A stretch of DNA of 64,000 bases. Source: Saposhnikovia divaricata. Its lineage: Eukaryota; Streptophyta; Magnoliopsida; Apiales; Apiaceae. A model generated the notes under the pieces. That model made no database searches. It was not told the DNA's origin and worked only from the letters and a program-made list of their open reading frames with translations. The translations under genes and the position numbers were made by a program. Of the stretch, positions 1 through 11,863 are shown one piece after another (the first letter of the stretch is position 1; each line of letters begins with the position of its first letter). Where the stretch lies: the NCBI GenBank assembly GCA_036435485.1, contig JAZHRN010000137.1, positions 3,434,167 through 3,498,166 on the forward strand, in the 5' to 3' direction.

Positions 1-70
1 AAAATATCCACAAATTGGTCTGACCCGATTTTTAACAATATCCCGTGTACTAACCCCTTTGAGAATTTTC

Positions 71-86
71 CGAAAACCGAGTTTCG
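71..86. other. Small dyad (hairpin-capable) in every monomer, first copy
   Basis: CGAAAACCGAGTTTCG can fold as AAAC-CGA-GTTT, with outer CG/CG pairs and one bulged A, giving six pairs. It recurs in nearly every monomer at the same place. Variants seen elsewhere mostly change the three-base loop: TGA (near 38,537), CCA (near 14,075) and CGG (near 37,019). A second, tighter dyad, GGTCCGACC with a central C, lies at monomer position 17-25; in this first copy it reads GGTCTGACC. Whether either forms in vivo is unknown. Confidence 0.5.
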
Positions 87-163
87 ATCATATCAGCTCC
101 GATTCCGGTCCGAACTTCGTCAAATGAAATTTTGTTGAATTCCAATAACCCATAGGAACAAAA

Positions 164-177
164 TATATAAAAATATC
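164..177 (+). promoter_or_regulatory. TATA-like junction (TATATAAAAATA), first of a dimer-spaced series
   Basis: The junction after type A monomers reads AATATATAAAAATATCC, a good match to a TATA box in sequence only. The junctions after type B read TATGTAAAA or TATTTAAAA and break the match. The TATA-like form therefore recurs about every 337-338 bp, on the + strand only. There is no initiator, gene or other evidence of a promoter. AT-rich satellites produce such matches by chance, so this is recorded as a positional landmark. Confidence 0.2.
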
Positions 178-3100
178 CACAAATTGGTCCGACCCGATTT
201 TTAACAATATCCCGTGTACTAACCCCTTTAAGGATTATCCGAAAACCGAGTTTCGATCATATGAGCTCCGATTCAGGTCTGAATTGCGTCAAATAAAATT
301 TCGTTGAATTCCAATAACCCATAGGAACAAAATATGTAAAAATATCCACAAATTGGTCCGACCCGATTTTTAACAATATCCCGTGTACGTTACCCTTTGA
401 GAATTTTTCGAAAACCGAGTTTCGATCATATCAGCTCCGATTCCGGTCCGAACTTCGTCAAATGAAATTTTGTTGAATTCCAATAACCCATAGGAACAAA
501 ATATATAAAAATATCCACAAATTGGTCCGACCCGATTTTTAACAATATCCCGTGTACTAACCCCTTTGAGATTATCCGAAAACCGAGTTTCGATCATATC
601 AGCTCCGATTCAGGTCTGAATTGCGTCAAATAAAATTTCGTTGAATTCCAATAACCCATAGGAACAAAATATGTAAAAATATCCACAAATTGGTCCGACC
701 CGATTTTTAACAATATCCCGTGTACTAACCCCTTTGAGAATTTTCCGAAAACCGAGTTTCGATCATATCAGCTCCGATTCCGGTCCGAACTTCGTCAAAT
801 GAAATTTTGTTGAATTCCAATAACCCATAGGAACAAAATATATAAAAATATCCACAAATTGGTCCGACCCGATTTTTAACAATATCCCGTGTACTAACCC
901 CTTTGAGATTATCCGAAAACCGAGTTTCGATCATATCAGCTCCGATTCAGGTCTGAATTGCGTCAAATAAAATTTCGTTGAATTCCAATAACCCATAGGA
1001 ACAAAATATTTAAAAATTTCCACAAATTGGTCCGACCCGATTTTTAACAATATCCCGTGTACTAACCCCTTTGAGAATTTTCCGAAAACCGAGTTTCGAT
1101 CATATCAGCTCCGATTCCGGTCCGAACTTCGTCAAATGAAATTTGTTGAATTCCAATAACCCATAGGAACAAAATATATAAAAATATCCACAAATTGGTC
1201 CGACCCGATTTTTAACAATATCCCGTGTACTAACCCCTTTGAGATTATCCGAAAACCGAGTTTCGATCATATCAGCTCCGATTCAGGTCCGAACTTCGTC
1301 AAATGAAATTTTGTTGAATTCCAATAACCCATAGGAACAAAATATATAAAAATATCCACAAATTGGTCCGACCCGATTTTTAACAATATCCCGTGTACTA
1401 ACCCCTTTGAGAATTTTCCGAAAACCGAGTTTCGATCATATCAGCTCCGATTCCGGTCCGAACTTCGTCAAATGAAATTTTGTTGAATTCCAATAACCCA
1501 TAGGAACAAAATATATAAAAATATCCACAAATTGGTCCGACCCGATTTTTAACAATATCCCGTGTACTAACCCCTTTGAGGATTATCCGAAAACCGAGTT
1601 TCGATCATATCAGCTCCGATTCAGGTCTGAATTGCGTCAAATAAAATTTCGTTGAATTCCAATAACCCATAGGAACAAAATATGTAAAAATATCCACAAA
1701 TTGGTCCGACCCGATTTTTAACAATATCCCGTGTACTAACCCCTTTGAGAATTTTTCGAAAACCGAGTTTCGATCATATCAGCTCCGATTCCGGTCCGAA
1801 CTTCGTCAAATGAAATTTTGTTGAATTCCAATAACCCATAGGAACAAAATATATAAAAATATCCACAAATTGGTCCGACCCGATTTTTAACAATATCCCG
1901 TGTACTAACCCCTTTGAGATTATCCGAAAACCGAGTTTCGATCATATCAGCTCCGATTCAGGTCTGAATTGCGTCAAATAAATTTTCGTTGAATTCCAAT
2001 AACCCATAGGAACAAAATATTTAAAAATATCCACAAATTGGTCCGACCCGATTTTTAACAATATCCCGTGTACTAACCCCTTTGAGAATTTTCCGAAAAC
2101 CGAGTTTCGATCATATCAGCTCCGATTCCGGTCCGAACTTCGTCAAATGAAATTTTGTTGAATTCCAATAACCCATAGGAACAAAATATATAAAAATATC
2201 CACAAATTGGTCCGACCCGATTTTTAACAATATCCCGTGTACTAACCCCTTTGTGATTATCCGAAAACCGAGTTTCGTTCATATCAGCTCCGATTCAGGT
2301 CTGAATTGCGTCAAATAAAATTTCGTTGAATTCCAATAACCCATAGGAACAAAATATGTAAAAATATTCACAAATTGTTCCGACCCGATTTTTAACAATA
2401 TCCCGTGTACTAACCCCTTTGAGAATTTTCCGAAAACCGAGTTTCGATCATATCAGCTCCGATTCCGGTCCGAACTTCGTCAAATAAAATTTCGTTGAAT
2501 TCCAATAACCCATAGGAACAAAATATATAAAAATATCCACAAATTGGTCCGACCCGATTTTTAACAATATCCAGTGTACTAACCCCTTTGAGGATTATCC
2601 GAAAACCGAGTTTCGATCATATCAGCTCCGATTCAGGTCTGAATTGCGTCAAATAAAATTTCGTTGAATTCCAATAACCCATAGGAACAAAATATTTAAA
2701 AATATCCATAAAATGGTCCGACTCGATTTTTAACAATATCCCGTGTACTAACCCTTTTGAGAATTTTCCGAAAACCGAGTTTCGATCATATCAGCTCCGA
2801 TTTCGGTCCGAACTTCGTCAAATAAAATTTCGTTGAATTCCAATAACCCATAGGAACAAAATATATAAAAATATCCACAAATTGGTCCGACCCGATTTTT
2901 AACAATATCCCGTGTACTAACCCCTTTGAGGATTATCCGAAAACCGAGTTTCGATCATATCAGCTCCGATTAAGGTCTGAATTGCGTCAAATAAAATTTC
3001 GTTGAATTCCAATAACCCATAGGAACAAAATATGTAAAAATATCCTCAAATTGGTCCGACCCGATTTTTAACAATATCCCGTGTACTAACCCCTTTGAGA

Positions 3101-4047
3101 ATTTTCCGAAAACCGAGTTTCGATCATATCAGCTCCGATTCCGGTCCGAACTTCGTCAAATGAAATTTTGTTGAATTCCAATAACCCATAGGAACAAAAT
3201 ATATAAAAATATCCACAAATTGGTCCGACCCGATTTTTAACAATATCCCGTGTACTAACCCCTTTGAGATTATCCGAAAACCGAGTTTCGATCATATCAG
3301 CTCCGATTCAGGTCTGAATTGCGTCAAATAAAATTTCGTTGAATTCCAATAACCCATAGGAACAAAATATGTAAAAATATCCACAAATTGGTCCGACCCG
3401 ATTTTTAACAATATCCCGTGTACTAACCCCTTTGAGAATTTTCCGAAAACCGAGTTTCGATCATATCAGCTCCGATTCCGGTCCGAACTTCGTCAAATGA
3501 AATTTTGTTGAATTCCAATAACCCATAGGAACAAAATATATAAAAATATCCACAAATTGGTCCGACCCGATTTTTAACAATATCCCGTGTACTAACCCCT
3601 TTGAGATTATCCGAAAACCGAGTTTCGATCATATCAGCTCCGATTCAGGTCTGAATTGCGTCAAATAAAATTTCGTTGAATTCCAATAACCCATAGGAAC
3701 AAAATATTTAAAAATTTCCACAAATTGGTCCGACCCGATTTTTAACAATATCCCGTGTACTAACCCCTTTGAGAATTTTCCGAAAACCGAGTTTCGATCA
3801 TATCAGCTCCGATTCCGGTCCGAACTTCGTCAAATGAAATTTTGTTGAATTCCAATAACCCATAGGAACAAAATATATAAAAATATCCACAAATTGGTCC
3901 GACCCGATTTTTAACAATATCCCGTGTACTAACCCCTTTGAGATTATCCGAAAACCGAGTTTCGATCATATCAGCTCCGATTCAGGTCTGAATTGCGTCA
4001 AATAAAATTTCGTTGAATTCCAATAACCCATAGGAACAAAATATTTA

Positions 4048-7000
4048 AAAATATCCACAAATTGGTCTGACCCGATTTTTAACAATATCCCGTGTACTAA
4101 CCCCTTTGAGAATTTTCCGAAAACCGAGTTTCGATCATATCTGCTCCGATTCCGGTCCGAACTTCGTCAAATGAAATTTTGTTGAATTCCAATAACCCAT
4201 AGGAACAAAATATATAAAAATATCCACAAATTGGTCCGACCCGATTTTTAACAATATCCCGTGTACTAACCCCTTTAAGGATTATCCGAAAACCGAGTTT
4301 CGATCATATGAGCTCCGATTCAGGTCTGAATTGCGTCAAATAAAATTTCGTTGAATTCCAATAACCCATAGGAACAAAATATGTAAAAATATCCACAAAT
4401 TGGTCCGACCCGATTTTTAACAATATCCCGTGTACTAACCCCTTTGAGAATTTTTCGAAAACCGAGTTTCGATCATATCAGCTCCGATTCCGGTCCGAAC
4501 TTCGTCAAATGAAATTTTGTTGAATTCCAATAACCCATAGGAACAAAATATATAAAAATATCCACAAATTGGTCCGACCCGATTTTTAACAATATCCCGT
4601 GTACTAACCCCTTTGAGATTATCCGAAAACCGAGTTTCGATCATATCAGCTCCGATTCAGGTCTGAATTGCGTCAAATAAAATTTCGTTGAATTCCAATA
4701 ACCCATAGGAACAAAATATGTAAAAATATCCACAAATTGGTCCGACCCGATTTTTAACAATATCCCGTGTACTAACCCCTTTGAGAATTTTCCGAAAACC
4801 GAGTTTCGATCATATCAGCTCCGATTCCGGTCCGAACTTCGTCAAATGAAATTTTGTTGAATTCCAATAACCCATAGGAACAAAATATATAAAAATATCC
4901 ACAAATTGGTCCGACCCGATTTTTAACAATATCCCGTGTACTAACCCCTTTGAGATTATCCGAAAACCGAGTTTCGATCATATCAGCTCCGATTCAGGTC
5001 TGAATTGCGTCAAATAAAATTTCGTTGAATTCCAATAACCCATAGGAACAAAATATTTAAAAATTTCCACAAATTGGTCCGACCCGATTTTTAACAATAT
5101 CCCGTGTACTAACCCCTTTGAGAATTTTCCGAAAACCGAGTTTCGATCATATCAGCTCCGATTCCGGTCCGAACTTCGTCAAATGAAATTTGTTGAATTC
5201 CAATAACCCATAGGAACAAAATATATAAAAATATCCACAAATTGGTCCGACCCGATTTTTAACAATATCCCGTGTACTAACCCCTTTGAGATTATCCGAA
5301 AACCGAGTTTCGATCATATCAGCTCCGATTCAGGTCCGAACTTCGTCAAATGAAATTTTGTTGAATTCCAATAACCCATAGGAACAAAATATATAAAAAT
5401 ATCCACAAATTGGTCCGACCCGATTTTTAACAATATCCCGTGTACTAACCCCTTTGAGAATTTTCCGAAAACCGAGTTTCGATCATATCAGCTCCGATTC
5501 CGGTCCGAACTTCGTCAAATGAAATTTTGTTGAATTCCAATAACCCATAGGAACAAAATATATAAAAATATCCACAAATTGGTCCGACCCGATTTTTAAC
5601 AATATCCCGTGTACTAACCCCTTTAAGGATTATCCGAAAACCGAGTTTCGATCATATCAGCTCCGATTCAGGTCTGAATTGCGTCAAATAAAATTTCGTT
5701 GAATTCCAATAACCCATAGGAACAAAATATGTAAAAATATCCACAAATTGGTCCGACCCGATTTTTAACAATATCCCGTGTACTAACCCCTTTGAGAATT
5801 TTTCGAAAACCGAGTTTCGATCATATCAGCTCCGATTCCGGTCCGAACTTCGTCAAATGAAATTTTGTTGAATTCCAATAACCCATAGGAACAAAATATA
5901 TAAAAATATCCACAAATTGGTCCGACCCGATTTTTAACAATATCCCGTGTACTAACCCCTTTGAGAATTTTCCGAAAACCGAGTTTCGATCATATCAGCT
6001 CCGATTCCGGTCCGAACTTCGTCAAATGAAATTTTGTTGAATTCCAATAACCCATAGGAACAAAATATATAAAAATATCCACAAATTGGTCCGACCCGAT
6101 TTTTAACAATATCCCGTGTACTAACCCCTTTGAGGATTATCCGAAAACCGAGTTTCGATCATATCAGCTCCGATTCAGGTCTGAATTGCGTCAAATAAAA
6201 TTTCGTTGAATTCCAATAACCCATAGGAACAAAATATGTAAAAATATCCACAAATTGGTCCGACCCGATTTTTAACAATATCCCGTGTACTAACCCCTTT
6301 GAGAATTTTTCGAAAACCGAGTTTCGATCATATCAGCTCCGATTCCGGTCCGAACTTCGTCAAATGAAATTTTGTTGAATTCCAATAACCCATAGGAACA
6401 AAATATATAAAAATATCCACAAATTGGTCCGACCCGATTTTTAACAATATCCCGTGTACTAACCCCTTTGAGATTATCCGAAAACCGAGTTTCGATCATA
6501 TCAGCTCCGATTCAGGTCTGAATTGCGTCAAATAAATTTTCGTTGAATTCCAATAACCCATAGGAACAAAATATTTAAAAATATCCACAAATTGGTCCGA
6601 CCCGATTTTTAACAATATCCCGTGTACTAACCCCTTTGAGAATTTTCCGAAAACCGAGTTTCGATCATATCAGCTCCGATTCCGGTCCGAACTTCGTCAA
6701 ATGAAATTTTGTTGAATTCCAATAACCCATAGGAACAAAATATATAAAAATATCCACAAATTGGTCCGACCCGATTTTTAACAATATCCCGTGTACTAAC
6801 CCCTTTGTGATTATCCGAAAACCGAGTTTCGTTCATATCAGCTCCGATTCAGGTCTGAATTGCGTCAAATAAAATTTCGTTGAATTCCAATAACCCATAG
6901 GAACAAAATATGTAAAAATATTCACAAATTGTTCCGACCCGATTTTTAACAATATCCCGTGTACTAACCCCTTTGAGAATTTTCCGAAAACCGAGTTTCG

Positions 7001-8601
7001 ATCATATCAGCTCCGATTCCGGTCCGAACTTCGTCAAATAAAATTTCGTTGAATTCCAATAACCCATAGGAACAAAATATATAAAAATATCCACAAATTG
7101 GTCCGACCCGATTTTTAACAATATCCAGTGTACTAACCCCTTTGAGGATTATCCGAAAACCGAGTTTCGATCATATCAGCTCCGATTCAGGTCTGAATTG
7201 CGTCAAATAAAATTTCGTTGAATTCCAATAACCCATAGGAAGAAAATATTTAAAAATATCCATAAAATGGTCCGACTCGATTTTTAACAATATCCCGTGT
7301 ACTAACCCTTTTGAGAATTTTCCGAAAACCGAGTTTCGATCATATCAGCTCCGATTTCGGTCCGAACTTCGTCAAATAAAATTTCGTTGAATTCCAATAA
7401 CCCATAGGAACAAAATATATAAAAATATCCACAAATTGGTCCGACCCGATTTTTAACAATATCCCGTGTACTAACCCCTTTGAGGATTATCCGAAAACCG
7501 AGTTTCGATCATATCAGCTCCGATTAAGGTCTGAATTGCGTCAAATAAAATTTCGTTGAATTCCAATAACCCATAGGAACAAAATATGTAAAAATATCCT
7601 CAAATTGGTCCGACCCGATTTTTAACAATATCCCGTGTACTAACCCCTTTGAGAATTTTCCGAAAACCGAGTTTCGATCATATCAGCTCCGATTCCGGTC
7701 CGAACTTCGTCAAATGAAATTTTGTTGAATTCCAATAACCCATAGGAACAAAATATATAAAAATATCCACAAATTGGTCCGACCCGATTTTTAACAATAT
7801 CCCGTGTACTAACCCCTTTGAGATTATCCGAAAACCGAGTTTCGATCATATCAGCTCCGATTCAGGTCTGAATTGCGTCAAATAAAATTTCGTTGAATTC
7901 CAATAACCCATAGGAACAAAATATGTAAAAATATCCACAAATTGGTCCGACCCGATTTTTAACAATATCCCGTGTACTAACCCCTTTGAGAATTTTCCGA
8001 AAACCGAGTTTCGATCATATCAGCTCCGATTCCGGTCCGAACTTCGTCAAATGAAATTTTGTTGAATTCCAATAACCCATAGGAACAAAATATATAAAAA
8101 TATCCACAAATTGGTCCGACCCGATTTTTAACAATATCCCGTGTACTAACCCCTTTGAGATTATCCGAAAACCGAGTTTCGATCATATCAGCTCCGATTC
8201 AGGTCTGAATTGCGTCAAATAAAATTTCGTTGAATTCCAATAACCCATAGGAACAAAATATTTAAAAATTTCCACAAATTGGTCCGACCCGATTTTTAAC
8301 AATATCCCGTGTACTAACCCCTTTGAGAATTTTCCGAAAACCGAGTTTCGATCATATCAGCTCCGATTCCGGTCCGAACTTCGTCAAATGAAATTTTGTT
8401 GAATTCCAATAACCCATAGGAACAAAATATATAAAAATATCCACAAATTGGTCCGACCCGATTTTTAACAATATCCCGTGTACTAACCCCTTTGAGATTA
8501 TCCGAAAACCGAGTTTCGATCATATCAGCTCCGATTCAGGTCTGAATTGCGTCAAATAAAATTTCGTTGAATTCCAATAACCCATAGGAACAAAATATTT
8601 A
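4048..8601 (+). repeat. Higher-order repeat I, copy 2 (4,554 bp, 27 monomers)
   Basis: This copy matches copy 1 on the left at offset 4,047 and on the right at offset 4,554. The 507-bp difference is three extra monomers around 5,560-6,068. It shares with copy 1 the rare variants TTTGTGATTATCC (2253 and 6807), TCCATAAAATGG (2706 and 7260) and GATTAAGGTC (2969 and 7523), which copy 3 only partly has. It has private changes, for example GGAAGAAAATATT near 7239 and CTGCTCC near 4141, the latter shared with copy 3. Confidence 0.9.
5560..6068 (+). repeat. Three-monomer (507-bp) insertion in copy 2 of HOR I
   Basis: Copies 1 and 3 reach the GAATTTTTCG monomer about 1,011 bp after their preceding landmark monomer, whereas copy 2 needs 1,518 bp. 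The extra 507 bp hold a type B monomer with TTTAAGGATTATCC, a type A monomer with GAATTTTTCG, and a further type A monomer. Two type A monomers are therefore adjacent and the A-B alternation slips. Because every monomer is alike, the exact breakpoints can be shifted by many bases. Confidence 0.75.
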
Positions 8602-11600
8602 AAAATATCCACAAATTGGTCTGACCCGATTTTTAACAATATCCCGTGTACTAACCCCTTTGAGAATTTTCCGAAAACCGAGTTTCGATCATATCTGCTC
8701 CGATTCCGGTCCGAACTTCGTCAAATGAAATTTTGTTGAATTCCAATAACCCATAGGAACAAAATATATAAAAATATCCACAAATTGGTCCGACCCGATT
8801 TTTAACAATATCCCGTGTACTAACCCCTTTAAGGATTATCCGAAAACCGAGTTTCGATCATATGAGCTCCGATTCAGGTCTGAATTGCGTCAAATAAAAT
8901 TTCGTTGAATTCCAATAACCCATAGGAACAAAATATGTAAAAATATCCACAAATTGGTCCGACCCGATTTTTAACAATATCCCGTGTACTAACCCCTTTG
9001 AGAATTTTTCGAAAACCGAGTTTCGATCATATCAGCTCCGATTCCGGTCCGAACTTCGTCAAATGAAATTTTGTTGAATTCCAATAACCCATAGGAACAA
9101 AATATATAAAAATATCCACAAATTGGTCCGACCCGATTTTTAACAATATCCCGTGTACTAACCCCTTTGAGATTATCCGAAAACCGAGTTTCGATCATAT
9201 CAGCTCCGATTCAGGTCTGAATTGCGTCAAATAAAATTTCGTTGAATTCCAATAACCCATAGGAACAAAATATGTAAAAATATCCACAAATTGGTCCGAC
9301 CCGATTTTTAACAATATCCCGTGTACTAACCCCTTTGAGAATTTTCCGAAAACCGAGTTTCGATCATATCAGCTCCGATTCCGGTCCGAACTTCGTCAAA
9401 TGAAATTTTGTTGAATTCCAATAACCCATAGGAACAAAATATATAAAAATATCCACAAATTGGTCCGACCCGATTTTTAACAATATCCCGTGTACTAACC
9501 CCTTTGAGATTATCCGAAAACCGAGTTTCGATCATATCAGCTCCGATTCAGGTCTGAATTGCGTCAAATAAAATTTCGTTGAATTCCAATAACCCATAGG
9601 AACAAAATATTTAAAAATTTCCACAAATTGGTCCGACCCGATTTTTAACAATATCCCGTGTACTAACCCCTTTGAGAATTTTCCGAAAACCGAGTTTCGA
9701 TCATATCAGCTCCGATTCCGGTCCGAACTTCGTCAAATGAAATTTGTTGAATTCCAATAACCCATAGGAACAAAATATATAAAAATATCCACAAATTGGT
9801 CCGACCCGATTTTTAACAATATCCCGTGTACTAACCCCTTTGAGATTATCCGAAAACCGAGTTTCGATCATATCAGCTCCGATTCAGGTCCGAACTTCGT
9901 CAAATGAAATTTTGTTGAATTCCAATAACCCATAGGAACAAAATATATAAAAATATCCACAAATTGGTCCGACCCGATTTTTAACAATATCCCGTGTACT
10001 AACCCCTTTGAGAATTTTCCGAAAACCGAGTTTCGATCATATCAGCTCCGATTCCGGTCCGAACTTCGTCAAATGAAATTTTGTTGAATTCCAATAACCC
10101 ATAGGAACAAAATATATAAAAATATCCACAAATTGGTCCGACCCGATTTTTAACAATATCCCGTGTACTAACCCCTTTAAGGATTATCCGAAAACCGAGT
10201 TTCGATCATATCAGCTCCGATTCAGGTCTGAATTGCGTCAAATAAAATTTCGTTGAATTCCAATAACCCATAGGAACAAAATATGTAAAAATATCCACAA
10301 ATTGGTCCGACCCGATTTTTAACAATATCCCGTGTACTAACCCCTTTGAGAATTTTTCGAAAACCGAGTTTCGATCATATCAGCTCCGATTCCGGTCCGA
10401 ACTTCGTCAAATGAAATTTTGTTGAATTCCAATAACCCATAGGAACAAAATATATAAAAATATCCACAAATTGGTCCGACCCGATTTTTAACAATATCCC
10501 GTGTACTAACCCCTTTGAGATTATCCGAAAACCGAGTTTCGATCATATCAGCTCCGATTCAGGTCTGAATTGCGTCAAATAAAATTTCGTTGAATTCCAA
10601 TAACCCATAGGAACAAAATATTTAAAAATATCCACAAATTGGTCCGACCCGATTTTTAACAATATCCCGTGTACTAACCCCTTTGAGAATTTTCCGAAAA
10701 CCGAGTTTCGATCATATCAGCTCCGATTCCGGTCCGAACTTCGTCAAATGAAATTTTGTTGAATTCCAATAACCCATAGGAACAAAATATATAAAAATAT
10801 CCATAAATTGGTCCGACCCGATTTTTAACAATATCCCGTGTACTAACCCCTTTGAGATTATCCGAAAACCGAGTTTCGTTCATATCAGCTCCGATTCAGG
10901 TCTGAATTGCGTCAAATAAAATTTCGTTGAATTCCAATAACCCATAGGAACAAAATATGTAAAAATATTCACAAATTGTTCCGACCCGATTTTTAACAAT
11001 ATCCCGTGTACTAACCCCTTTGAGAATTTTCCGAAAACCGAGTTTCGATCATATCAGCTCCGATTCCGGTCCGAACTTCGTCAAATAAAATTTCGTTGAA
11101 TTCCAATAACCCATAGGAACAAAATATATAAAAATATCCACAAATTGGTCCGACCCGATTTTTAACAATATCCAGTGTACTAACCCCTTTGAGGATTATC
11201 CGAAAACCGAGTTTCGATCATATCAGCTCCGATTCAGGTCTGAATTGCGTCAAATAAAATTTCGTTGAATTCCAATAACCCATAGGAACAAAATATTTAA
11301 AAATATCCATAAAATGGTCCGACTCGATTTTTAACAATATCCCGTGTACTAACCCTTTTGAGAATTTTCCGAAAACCGAGTTTCGATCATATCAGCTCCG
11401 ATTCCGGTCCGAACTTCGTCAAATAAAATTTCGTTGAATTCCAATAACCCATAGGAACAAAATATATAAAAATATCCACAAATTGGTCCGACCCGATTTT
11501 TAACAATATCCCGTGTACTAACCCCTTTGAGGATTATCCGAAAACCGAGTTTCGATCATATCAGCTCCGATTCAGGTCTGAATTGCGTCAAATAAAATTT

Positions 11601-11863
11601 CGTTGAATTCCAATAACCCATAGGAACAAAATATGTAAAAATATCCTCAAATTGGTCCGACCCGATTTTTAACAATATCCCGTGTACTAACCCCTTTGAG
11701 AATTTTCCGAAAACCGAGTTTCGATCATATCAGCTCCGATTCCGGTCCGAACTTCGTCAAATGAAATTTTGTTGAATTCCAATAACCCATAGGAACAAAA
11801 TATATAAAAATATCCACAAATTGGTCCGACCCGATTTTTAACAATATCCCGTGTACTAACCCC
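8602..11863 (+). repeat. Higher-order repeat I, copy 3 (partial, ~3.26 kb)
   Basis: This stretch follows copy 1 at offset 8,601: TCTGACCC near 8618, the one-T deletion near 9739, GAATTTTTCG near 10,349, TTCACAAATTGTTCC near 10,968 and TCCATAAAATGG near 11,307. It lacks the 507-bp insertion of copy 2. The match ends near 11,863, where the type B monomer reads TTTAAGGATTATCC and GAATTTCGTC instead of GAGATTATCC and GAATTGCGTC. It differs from copies 1 and 2 by TTTGAGATTATCC in place of TTTGTGATTATCC and by CCATAAATTGG near 10,801, so copies 1 and 2 are closer to each other. Confidence 0.8.

Larger units (their letters stand above)
1..338 (+). repeat. Reference dimer: one type A plus one type B monomer
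   Basis: These two monomers illustrate the basic dimer. The first (about 1-169) is type A: GAGAATTTTCCG at 61-72, GATTCCGGTCCGAAC near 101-115, CAAATGAAATTTTG near 121-134, then the junction ATATAT. The second (about 170-338) is type B: AAGGATTATCCG, then GATTCAGGTCTGAATTGCG and CAAATAAAATTTCG, then the junction ATATGT. A and B alternate through most of the window, so the true repeating unit is 337 or 338 bp. It is 337 where type B has lost one G (GAGATTATCC instead of GAGGATTATCC). This copy carries two local variants, TCTGACCC in A and CATATGAGCTCC in B; the second creates overlapping NdeI and SacI sites. Confidence 0.9.
1..4047 (+). repeat. Higher-order repeat I, copy 1 (4,047 bp, 24 monomers)
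   Basis: Bases from 1 onward match bases from 4048 onward at a constant offset of 4,047 up to about 1.4 kb, and at 4,554 after that. Shared rare variants prove this: TCTGACCC near 17 and 4064, ATGAGCTCC near 269 and 4309, a one-T deletion (AAATGAAATTTGTTG) near 1138 and 5185, and CAGGTCCGAACTTCG at 1284 and 5331. Copy 1 has a four-base change at 389-392 that copies 2 and 3 lack. By eye the copies are more than 99% identical. Start and end are in arbitrary phase because the window begins inside the array. Confidence 0.9.

Noticed and set aside
18..34. CENP-B box-like match on the minus strand at ACCCGATTTTTAACAAT
   Set aside because: Seven of the nine essential positions agree, but a match this good is expected by chance somewhere in a 169-bp monomer on two strands. 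The TTCG half is broken in all copies. The TTTCGTTGAATTCC part of type B matches only six of nine.
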